A DNA stretch of 9,335 nt, taken from positions 1 to 9,335 of the forward strand of contig WFRA01000223.1 of the NCBI GenBank assembly GCA_015486775.1, in the 5' to 3' direction. Numbering within the stretch: position 1 is the first letter of the stretch; every line of letters begins with the position of its first letter. Source of the stretch: Kiritimatiellales bacterium. Lineage in GTDB: Bacteria > Verrucomicrobiota > Kiritimatiellia > Kiritimatiellales > Pontiellaceae. The notes under the pieces were generated by a model. That model had not been told where the DNA came from. It was given only the letters and a program-made list of their open reading frames with translations, and did not search any database. Below are positions 1 through 5,524 of the stretch, piece by piece. The translations under genes and the position numbers were made by a program.

Positions 1-1523
1 CCTTCGCGCAGAAGGTTGATGCCGATGAGGGCGTCAAATTTTCCGCTGCGCAGCTCGCGCAGGATGTCGACGCGTTCGAGGGCGTCGATGTCGGAGTGGA
101 GGTATTGCACTTTGAGCCCAGTCTTTTCGAGGTATTCCGCTAGGTCTTCTGCCGTCCGCTTGGTCAGCGTGGTGACGAGGGTGCGCTCTCCGCGCTCGGC
201 GCGGGCGCGGATCTCTTCCATCAGGTCGTCGATCTGGTTTTTGAGCGGGCGGATCTCGACGGGCGGATCGACGATGCCGGTGGGGCGGATGATTTGCTCG
301 ATGGGGGTTCCGGCGTGTTCCTGTTCGTAGGGGCCGGGCGTGGCGGAGAGGAAGACGATCTCGTTGGTCACCTCCATGAACTCGCCAAAGTTCATCGGCC
401 GGTTGTCGAGCGCGGAGGGGAGGCGGAAGCCATGCTCGACGAGCGTGCCTTTGCGCGCCTGGTCGCCGTTGTACATCCCGCGCACCTGCGGGAGGGTGAC
501 GTGCGATTCGTCGATGACCATCAGGAAGTCGTCGGGGAAATAGTCCATTAGGCATTCGGGGCGATCACCGGCACTGCGTCCGGCGAGGTGGCGGGAATAG
601 TTTTCGATGCCGCCGCAGAAGCCGATCTCCTTCATCATTTCGAGGTCGTATTCGGTGCGCATCTTGATGCGCTGCGCTTCGATCAGCCGGTTTTCGCGTT
701 CGAAGCGCGCCACCTGCTCTTCCATCTCCTGACGGATGGCCACGCGCGCGGCATCAATCTTGGTCTGCGGCATGACAAAGTGCTTGGCGGGGGAGACGAG
801 GATGCGGTCGAGGGTTTCGAGGGTGTCGCCGGTGAGCGGGTCGATGCGTTTGATGGCCTCGATTTCGTCGCCCCAGAATTCGAGGCGGATGGCGTAGTCC
901 TTGGCGTAGGAGGGAAAGATGTCGAGGGTGTCGCCGCGCACGCGGAACTTGCCGGGGCCGGGTTCGTAGTCGTTGCGCTCGTATTGAATCTCGACGAGCT
1001 TTTTCAGCAGTTGGTCGCGGTCGGCGGTTTCGCCGACCGCTGCGCTGACGACCATTTTTTTGTAGTCCTCCGGCGAGCCGAGGCCGTAGATGCAGGAGAC
1101 GGAGGCGACGATGATCACATCGCGGCGATTGAGCAGGGCATCGGTGGCGGCGAGGCGCAGGCGCTCGATCTCGTCGTTGATGGCGGAATCCTTTTCGATG
1201 AAGGTGTCGGTTTGGGGAATATAGGCCTCGGGCTGGTAGTAGTCGTAGTAGGAGACAAAATATTCAACGGCGTTGTTGGGAAAAAAGGCCTTGAGCTCGG
1301 CATAGAGCTGGGCGGCGAGCGTCTTGTTGTGCGAAAGCACGAGGGTGGGGCGGCCGTGCTGTGCAATCACGTTGGCGACGGTGAAGGTCTTGCCCGAGCC
1401 GGTCACCCCTTCCAAGGTTTGGAACTTCCGGCCCTCGGAGAGCCCGGCGCAGAGCGCGTCGATCGCCTCGGGCTGGTCGCCGGTGGGCTCGAAGTCGGCA
1501 ACAAGCTGGAAGGGTTTGTCCAT
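1..1523 (-). CDS. uvrB: UvrABC excinuclease subunit B (3' part missing at window edge)
   Basis: UvrB is the damage-verifying helicase-like subunit of nucleotide excision repair. It is loaded by UvrA and then recruits UvrC for incision, acting on DNA in the cytoplasm. The minus-strand frame begins [20 protein letters not shown] and stays open to the window edge (507 complete codons; family members are about 660-700 residues). Visible are Walker A GVTGSGKT (39-46), the tyrosine-rich damage-probing beta-hairpin [10 protein letters not shown] (92-101), the [14 protein letters not shown] segment, the [14 protein letters not shown] segment of the UvrA-interacting region, the DESH Walker B box (338-341) and INLLREG at the edge. 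Walker A, hairpin and DESH have the same numbering as E. coli UvrB, which supports the ATG at 1523. The missing part would carry helicase motif VI and the C-terminal UvrC-binding domain. No Shine-Dalgarno precedes the ATG; a tRNA gene ends 12 nt upstream. Confidence 0.97.
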   Translation of the reverse strand, partial: MDKPFQLVADFEPTGDQPEAIDALCAGLSEGRKFQTLEGVTGSGKTFTVANVIAQHGRPTLVLSHNKTLAAQLYAELKAFFPNNAVEYFVSYYDYYQPEAYIPQTDTFIEKDSAINDEIERLRLAATDALLNRRDVIIVASVSCIYGLGSPEDYKKMVVSAAVGETADRDQLLKKLVEIQYERNDYEPGPGKFRVRGDTLDIFPSYAKDYAIRLEFWGDEIEAIKRIDPLTGDTLETLDRILVSPAKHFVMPQTKIDAARVAIRQEMEEQVARFERENRLIEAQRIKMRTEYDLEMMKEIGFCGGIENYSRHLAGRSAGDRPECLMDYFPDDFLMVIDESHVTLPQVRGMYNGDQARKGTLVEHGFRLPSALDNRPMNFGEFMEVTNEIVFLSATPGPYEQEHAGTPIEQIIRPTGIVDPPVEIRPLKNQIDDLMEEIRARAERGERTLVTTLTKRTAEDLAEYLEKTGLKVQYLHSDIDALERVDILRELRSGKFDALIGINLLRE

Positions 1524-1535
1524 GTGAAAAAAAAG
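1524..1535 (-). terminator. U8 tract between tRNA-Ser and uvrB
   Basis: Reading the minus strand, the encoded CCA of the tRNA is followed by C, eight T residues, CAC and then the uvrB ATG. There is no purine-rich ribosome binding site. The U tract directly follows the folded tRNA acceptor stem, so it could act as a weak terminator or as an RNase trimming point. It could also simply be the very short uvrB leader. The terminator reading is inference; the sequence and spacing are seen directly. Confidence 0.3.
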
Positions 1536-1623
1536 TGGCGGAGGAAGAGGGATTTGAACCCCCGGTACCTTGCGGTACACACGATTTCGAATCGCGCGCC
1601 TTCAACCACTCAGCCATTCCTCC
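1536..1623 (-). tRNA. serU: tRNA-Ser (anticodon CGA, reads UCG)
   Basis: This 88-nt class II tRNA lies on the minus strand. The acceptor stem pairs GGAGGAA (5', from 1623) with TTCCTCC, followed by discriminator G and an encoded CCA (1538-1536). The anticodon stem CGCGA/TCGTG closes the seven-base loop TTCGAAA, giving anticodon CGA. The long variable arm typical of serine tRNAs has stem GTACC/GGTAC and loop GCAA. The T stem GGGGG/CCCTC holds the loop TTCAAAT. All arms fold, so the gene looks functional. The symbol follows E. coli naming for the CGA isoacceptor. The gene lies 12 nt upstream of uvrB on the same strand and is divergent from the helicase gene. Confidence 0.96.
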
Positions 1624-1635
1624 GGAAGAGCGCAA

Positions 1636-1664
1636 AAGGTAGTCGCTTCACCGGCGCGGGGCAA
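1636..1664 (-). promoter_or_regulatory. Candidate sigma70 promoter of tRNA-Ser (and possibly uvrB)
   Basis: On the minus strand TTGCCC (1664-1659, four of six matches to TTGACA) and TACCTT (1641-1636, three of six matches to TATAAT) are separated by exactly 17 nt. The predicted transcription start would fall about five bases before the mature tRNA 5' end, a usual leader length for a tRNA precursor. The hexamers are moderate, but spacing and position fit well. No other good promoter is visible between here and uvrB, so uvrB may depend on it through the tRNA. Confidence 0.5.
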
Positions 1665-1764
1665 GCCCTTATTCCAGCTTGGTGCGGATTTTTGTGGCGG
1701 AATGCGGATAAATAGGGCAATGGATGGGGCTGCATTCGTTTTTGTGCGCGGGAAACGGTTTTCC

Positions 1765-1771
1765 GGGGGAG
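1765..1771 (+). promoter_or_regulatory. Ribosome binding site of the DEAD-box helicase
   Basis: GGGGGAG lies 9 nt before the ATG at 1781 and decides that start. A second in-frame ATG at 1724 also has an AGGG six bases upstream, but it would add 19 residues (MGLHSFLCAGNGFPGECLE) that do not resemble helicase N-termini. The ATG at 1781 starts directly on the Q-motif region MDFTKLGIG. The rest of the 157-nt stretch between the tRNA and this gene (1624-1780) holds the tRNA promoter, a weak 5-bp hairpin (GGAAA 1751-1755 with TTTCC 1760-1764) and no convincing plus-strand promoter. Confidence 0.6.
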
Positions 1772-1780
1772 TGTCTTGAG

Positions 1781-2920
1781 ATGGATTTTACAAAACTAGG
1801 AATCGGAAAGCGGTTTGTCCAGGCATTGGAAAAGGAGGGGATCGCCGAGCCGATGCCGGTTCAGGAAGTGGCGATCCCCGCTTTGACCGAGGGGAAGGAT
1901 GCCTACGTTTCCGCCGCGACCGGCACGGGCAAGACTCTGGCCTACCTGCTTCCAATCCTTGGAAAGATCGACCCGGCGATCCCCGCCGCCCAGGCGATCG
2001 TGCTGGCGCCGACCCACGAGTTGGCCTCGCAAATCCACCAGCAGGTTTTGCGGCTGGCGCAGAATTCGGGGCTACCGATCCGGTCGCTGTTGCTCATCGG
2101 CGGTGCGAATACCCGGCGGCAGCTGGAAAAGCTAAAGAAAAAGCCGCAGCTGGCCGTAGGCTCCGCCGGGCGCATCCTGGAGCTTGTCCGGACAAAAAAG
2201 CTGAAGGTTCCAAAGGTTGGAACCGTGGTGGTGGACGAGGCCGATCGCATGCTCTCCAGCGAATCGCTCGCAACGGTGCAGGAGCTGCTGGAGCTTCTTC
2301 CCGCCCGGCCGCAACTGGTGTTTGTTTCCGCCACCGAGCAGGAGGCCGCGTCGGCCTCGGCGCAGGGGCTTGCACCGGATCTGGTGCGGCTCTCGGCCGG
2401 ATCTAATCAGGTCAATGCAGATATCCGGCATGTTTTTTTCAAAACCGAAGAGCGCGGCAAGGCCGATCTCCTGCGGCGGTTGGTGCGAGCCATCGAACCG
2501 GAGCGCGCCCTGGTCTTCGTCCACCGCAACAAGGATGCTGAGCTGGTAAAATCCAAAATGGAGCACTATGGAATTCCCGTGGCCGATCTCCACGGCGCGC
2601 GCGGAAAGCTGGAGCGAAAAAAGGCGATGGACGATATCCGTTCGGGGAAGGTTTGTGTTCTGGTGGTTTCGGATATCGCCGCGCGCGGCCTTGATATCAA
2701 AGGCGTGACCCACATCTTCAACTACGATGTCCCCGCCGCCAGCAAGGACTATCTCCACCGCGCGGGTCGCACCGGACGGGCGGGGGAGGAGGGCTTCGCC
2801 ATCTCGCTGGTAGCCGGGCAGGAGGCGCGGCTGGTTCGCCGCTTCGAGTCCGAACTCGGTATTGAAATGACCGAGGCTTTTATCCGCGAAGGGGAAATCT
2901 TCGCCGCCGAGCCGGAATAG
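1781..2920 (+). CDS. DEAD-box ATP-dependent RNA helicase, short YfmL-like type
   Basis: This is a cytoplasmic ATP-dependent RNA helicase of superfamily 2 (379 residues), a class that remodels rRNA or mRNA structure. Motifs in order: Q-motif region F3 to Q28, Walker A AATGTGKT (45-52), Ia PTHELA (77-82), GG (107-108), Ib SAGR (128-131), DEAD box (152-155), SAT (183-185), LVFVH (motif IV), SDIAARGLDI (V) and HRAGRTGR (326-333). Only about 46 residues follow motif VI, so there is no basic or RNA-binding tail. From memory, the overall shape, the LLIGGAN and EKLKKKP segments and the short end resemble Bacillus YfmL, linked to 50S ribosome biogenesis. Motif Ia (usually PTRELA) and Ib (usually TPGR) carry substitutions at RNA-contacting positions; the ATPase residues are intact. 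The exact RNA target is unknown. The gene converges with rsmB, 28 nt between stops. Confidence 0.93.
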   Translation: MDFTKLGIGKRFVQALEKEGIAEPMPVQEVAIPALTEGKDAYVSAATGTGKTLAYLLPILGKIDPAIPAAQAIVLAPTHELASQIHQQVLRLAQNSGLPIRSLLLIGGANTRRQLEKLKKKPQLAVGSAGRILELVRTKKLKVPKVGTVVVDEADRMLSSESLATVQELLELLPARPQLVFVSATEQEAASASAQGLAPDLVRLSAGSNQVNADIRHVFFKTEERGKADLLRRLVRAIEPERALVFVHRNKDAELVKSKMEHYGIPVADLHGARGKLERKKAMDDIRSGKVCVLVVSDIAARGLDIKGVTHIFNYDVPAASKDYLHRAGRTGRAGEEGFAISLVAGQEARLVRRFESELGIEMTEAFIREGEIFAAEPE

Positions 2921-2955
2921 GACGAGTCGTGCCGCCGCCGTGCGGGAGCTATTCC
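2914..2955. terminator. Inverted repeat spanning the two convergent stop codons
   Basis: GGAATAG (2914-2920) is repeated in inverted form as CTATTCC (2949-2955), with 28 nt between. Each arm contains the TAG stop of one of the two converging genes. It could fold as a bidirectional stem in both transcripts, but neither side has a T tract, so intrinsic terminator activity is uncertain. Part of the symmetry arises simply because both proteins end in GAA-TAG. Confidence 0.3.
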
Positions 2956-4280
2956 GCCGTGCGGACGAGGCGGGCAACGAACATGGCGTCGCCGGGGCCG
3001 TCCCATGGCCAGATCTGCATCTGTCCGGTGGTGAGCTCGCCGGTGAGCGGGTGGGCGAAGGAGTCGAGCTCGAAGCCGGGGTTTTGGTCGAGGAAGCGCA
3101 TGACGACCTCTTCGGTTTCGGGGCGGGCGAAGGTGCAGACGGCATAGACGAGCACGCCACCGGGCTTGACGCACCACGCCGCGTTGCCGAGGATCTTGAG
3201 CTGGCGGGTGGCGTACTGGACGATATCGCGCTTGGAGCTGCGCCAGCGGGCATCGGGGTTGCGTGCCCAGGTGCCCCAGCCGGAGCAGGGGGCGTCGACA
3301 AGCACGCCGTCGAAGGTTTTCTTGAAGGGTTCGTCGCGCACGGCGTTGTGCGGCTGGGTGCGGATATTGCGGATGCCGTACTTGTGCGTGCGTTTTTTGA
3401 GTTCCTTGAGCGCCGGTATGCGGGTGTCGGTGGCAAGCACCTTTCCCTCCTGTTGCATCAGATCCATCAGGTGGATCGATTTTCCGCCGGCACCGGCGCA
3501 GCAGTCCCACCAGTCCCCGCCTTTTTGCGGGTTGCAGACGAGTCCAACACATTGCGAGGCGATATCCTGCACCACGAATTGCGCGGCCTGGGCGGAGAGG
3601 GCGTTTGCCAGGGAGGTTCCCCCCGGCACGGAGAGGGCTGACCCGACCGCTCCGTGCGCGGCGCAGGGCACGTCGTGTTCGGCGAGAGCCTTTTGCAGCG
3701 GAGCGGAATCGGCGCGCGCCCGCAACCATGTGGGCGGGCGCTTTTGGAACTGTTCGATGGTTGGGATAACCATTTCCAGGGCAATCATGCTTTCCAGGTT
3801 TTCGGGAAGGAGATCCTGGAGATCCAGCGGCTGGAACCCCTCGCGCTCCTTGAACCAACCATCGAGCACAACCGCCTTTTCGGCCAGCGTGCATGCCGCA
3901 AGCGGCGCGACGGGGAAGGGCAGCTTGCACTTTTTTTCCAGATATTGGAAACTTTCGGGGAGCTCGGCGGAGTCGAGCGCGGCACCCAGCAGGCAGGCCT
4001 CCCGGATGGGGAGGTGAAGCTTGTTAACCGTCCATCCGTACCAACGGAAATAGGAAAAGACTGCTTGGGAAAGGAAGCGGCGGTCGCGCGAGCCGAGCTC
4101 CTTGTGCGTGCGCAGGTGCCGGTGCAGGAGGTTGTCCGCCGGGCGTTTTTCCTCGATCACCAGGCGGGTCATCTCGGGAAGGATTTCGTCGAGCATCCCC
4201 ACGTGGCGGCGCATGACTTTTTCGGTGAGAGGTCGGGTCGGGGTGTTGTTGTTATCCATCATAAAATCGCATTTTAACAT
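2949..4280 (-). CDS. rsmB: 16S rRNA (cytosine-C5)-methyltransferase, RsmB/NOL1-NOP2-Sun family
   Basis: This family transfers a methyl group from S-adenosylmethionine to C5 of a cytosine in rRNA; RsmB of E. coli modifies C967 of 16S rRNA. The 443-residue protein has an N-terminal NusB-like RNA-binding region (about 20-130, including LGSRDRRFLSQAVFSYFRW) and a C-terminal Rossmann methyltransferase domain. Visible motifs are VVQDIASQ (236-243), SAM-binding DCCAGAGGKS (259-268), DAPCSGWGT (329-337) with Cys332, and AVCT (380-383) with Cys382. The family uses both cysteines, one as nucleophile and one for product release. The C-terminal DGPGDAMFVARL matches the usual DG-FF-A-L ending. The ATG at 4280 has GAAGG 8 nt upstream; ATGs at 4262 and 4259 lack such a site. 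The middle region (about 140-230) is family-variable. The exact target base cannot be read from the sequence; a related 16S or 23S position is possible. Confidence 0.88.
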   Translation of the reverse strand: MLKCDFMMDNNNTPTRPLTEKVMRRHVGMLDEILPEMTRLVIEEKRPADNLLHRHLRTHKELGSRDRRFLSQAVFSYFRWYGWTVNKLHLPIREACLLGAALDSAELPESFQYLEKKCKLPFPVAPLAACTLAEKAVVLDGWFKEREGFQPLDLQDLLPENLESMIALEMVIPTIEQFQKRPPTWLRARADSAPLQKALAEHDVPCAAHGAVGSALSVPGGTSLANALSAQAAQFVVQDIASQCVGLVCNPQKGGDWWDCCAGAGGKSIHLMDLMQQEGKVLATDTRIPALKELKKRTHKYGIRNIRTQPHNAVRDEPFKKTFDGVLVDAPCSGWGTWARNPDARWRSSKRDIVQYATRQLKILGNAAWCVKPGGVLVYAVCTFARPETEEVVMRFLDQNPGFELDSFAHPLTGELTTGQMQIWPWDGPGDAMFVARLVRTAE

Positions 4281-4308
4281 TGTGCCCGCCTTCGTGGGCG
4301 GGTATTGA
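4280..4308 (+). promoter_or_regulatory. Weak candidate promoter of the NDK gene
   Basis: TTGTGC (4280-4285) and TATTGA (4303-4308) are spaced by 17 nt, placing a start near 4315 and a leader of about 20 nt ending in the AAGGGG ribosome binding site. The matches to consensus are partial (four of six for -35, three of six for -10), and the GC-rich dyad fills the spacer. It is listed because this 56-nt divergent gap must hold both promoters if each gene has its own. Confidence 0.3.
4285..4302. repeat. GC-rich dyad (hairpin) in the rsmB/NDK intergenic gap
   Basis: CCCGCC (4285-4290) and GGCGGG (4297-4302) form a perfect 6-bp stem with a six-base loop (TTCGTG on plus). In the rsmB transcript it would lie 4 nt before the start codon and include the ribosome binding site: the GG of GAAGG is in the stem, GAA in the loop. 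On the plus strand it occupies the spacer of the possible NDK promoter. It may be an operator, a translation-modulating hairpin, or one copy of a dispersed intergenic palindrome. Confidence 0.5.
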
Positions 4309-4314
4309 TGCGCG

Positions 4315-4343
4315 TTCTTACTTCAAGGGGATGAATATGTCAA
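4315..4343 (-). promoter_or_regulatory. Candidate sigma70 promoter of rsmB
   Basis: On the minus strand a perfect TTGACA (4343-4338) is followed after exactly 17 nt by TAAGAA (4320-4315, three of six to TATAAT). Transcription would begin near 4308, giving a leader of about 28 nt before the rsmB ATG. The -35 box lies inside the first codons of the divergent NDK gene. A perfect -35 with optimal spacing at the right distance makes this the strongest promoter-like signal in the window. Confidence 0.5.
4325..4330 (+). promoter_or_regulatory. Ribosome binding site deciding the NDK start
   Basis: AAGGGG abuts an ATG at 4331 directly but is 6 nt from the next in-frame ATG at 4337. The spacing rules out the first as the main start and selects the second, giving MSKELGYVLV. 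The sequence between site and start is ATGAAT, so the start region reads ATGAATATG. Confidence 0.7.
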
Positions 4344-5491
4344 AAGAACTCGGATATGTATTGGTAACACCCTACACGCTGCACAAGTCGCGCACGGGCG
4401 GGGTGCTGGGTCGGCTCTTGAGCTCGACCGGTCTCGATTTGGTGGCGGCGCGCATGTTCGGGCCGAGTACTGGGCTAGTGAAACGCTATGCTGAACTCAT
4501 TCGAAACGATGAAGACATCTGGCCGGAGATCCGGGGGCTGCTTTCGGACTATATCGAGCGCGAGCTCGCCCCGGACGCCGACGGCCAGTGCCATCGGGTC
4601 CTGATGCTCCTCTTCGAGGGCGAAAATGCCGTGCGCAAGTTGCGCGATGCCATCGGTGGTTTTGCGGATTCCATCGAGAGCGCCGACTCCATTCGCGGAA
4701 CCTACGGCGACTACATCAAGGCGCATGACGGCACCGTGACCTATTTCGAACCCGCCGTGCTGGTTGGCCCCTCTGTCGAGGCGGTTAAGGAGGTGCTGGG
4801 ACTGTGGGCAGAGTTCACCGATACCGACGGTGGCATTCTTGACCACGCCATGTATTTGGCCGACGACGTACAGAAGACGCTGGCGATCATCAAGCCCGAC
4901 AACTTTACCTTCCCGAACTCGCGTCCAGGCAACATCATGGACCTGTTTTCGCGCTCCGGCCTTCGGTTGATCGGCGCCAAGCTGCACCGCATGAGCCTGG
5001 CCGAGGCGCAGGAATTCTACGGCCCCGTCCAGCCCGTGCTGCGCGACAAGCTCGGCGGCATCGCCGTCAAGCGCGGCTGCAAGGCACTCGCCGAAGAGTT
5101 TGGGTTCGAGATGCCCGAAGAGGTGGAGAAAGCCCTTGCCGACACCCTCGGCCCCGCCTTCGGCGACAACCAGTTCTACAGCATCATGAACTTCATGACC
5201 GGCCAGTGGGCGCCCGACGTGTGCGGCGACGACACCCTGGCCGAAGGGAAGGTCCGCTGCCTGGTGCTCGTCTACGCCGGCGAAAACGCCGTCGAAAAGA
5301 TCCGCGCCATCCTCGGCCCCACCGATCCCAGCAAGGCGCTGCCCGGCTCCGTCCGCAAGGAGTATGGCACCGACATCATGGTCAACGCCGCCCACGCCTC
5401 CGACTCGCCGGAAAACGCCCAGCGCGAAATCGGCATCGTCAAGGTGGAGCAAGACACCATCAAGCGGTGGTACGACCGCTATTTTGGATGA
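4337..5491 (+). CDS. Tandem two-domain nucleoside diphosphate kinase, N-terminal copy degenerate
   Basis: Nucleoside diphosphate kinase moves the gamma phosphate of an NTP to an NDP through a phosphohistidine, balancing cytoplasmic (d)NTP pools. Ordinary bacterial Ndk is about 140 residues; this protein has 384 and contains the fold twice. The C-terminal copy (about 180-370) has IIKPDNF (K186), an FMTG segment (286-289), CLVLVYAGENAVEKIRAILG (308-327), GPTDP, GSVRKEYG and the active-site NAAHASD with His353. It also carries an extra stretch of roughly 45 residues (about 235-280) where Ndk has a short loop. The N-terminal copy (about 5-160) repeats the frame (VLMLLFEGENAVRKL, DSIRGTYGDY) but has TPYTL instead of KPDxF and PAVLVGPS where the histidine motif should be (Leu142), so it is probably non-catalytic. 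That half may serve in assembly or regulation. The aminotransferase starts 33 nt downstream on the same strand, suggesting an operon. Confidence 0.88.
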   Translation: MSKELGYVLVTPYTLHKSRTGGVLGRLLSSTGLDLVAARMFGPSTGLVKRYAELIRNDEDIWPEIRGLLSDYIERELAPDADGQCHRVLMLLFEGENAVRKLRDAIGGFADSIESADSIRGTYGDYIKAHDGTVTYFEPAVLVGPSVEAVKEVLGLWAEFTDTDGGILDHAMYLADDVQKTLAIIKPDNFTFPNSRPGNIMDLFSRSGLRLIGAKLHRMSLAEAQEFYGPVQPVLRDKLGGIAVKRGCKALAEEFGFEMPEEVEKALADTLGPAFGDNQFYSIMNFMTGQWAPDVCGDDTLAEGKVRCLVLVYAGENAVEKIRAILGPTDPSKALPGSVRKEYGTDIMVNAAHASDSPENAQREIGIVKVEQDTIKRWYDRYFG

Positions 5492-5513
5492 GAAACAACG
5501 CATTAAACATCAC

Positions 5514-5517
5514 GGAG
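5514..5517 (+). promoter_or_regulatory. Ribosome binding site of the aminotransferase
   Basis: GGAG (within CACGGAGAAA) lies 7 nt before the ATG at 5525. No promoter-like signal is visible in the 33 nt after the NDK stop, so the gene is probably read from the NDK transcript. Confidence 0.65.
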
Positions 5518-5524
5518 AAAGCAC

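Noticed and set aside
588..1715. A 375-codon plus-strand frame running opposite uvrB and through the tRNA
   Set aside because: It is antisense to uvrB and reads across the tRNA gene; uvrB and the tRNA explain the sequence fully.
1702..1779. A 25-codon upstream frame ending 1 nt before the helicase start, possibly a leader peptide
   Set aside because: It has only a weak GGCGGA upstream, no regulatory residue pattern and no accompanying attenuator structure; chance is sufficient.
1724..1780. An N-terminally extended helicase starting at the ATG at 1724
   Set aside because: The 19 added residues do not resemble helicase sequence, while the ATG at 1781 has GGGGGAG at 9 nt and begins exactly at the Q-motif region.
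4475..5503. A 342-codon minus-strand frame opposite the NDK gene
   Set aside because: It is an antisense shadow of a GC-rich gene with clear Ndk motifs on the plus strand; no ribosome binding site or family resemblance was seen.
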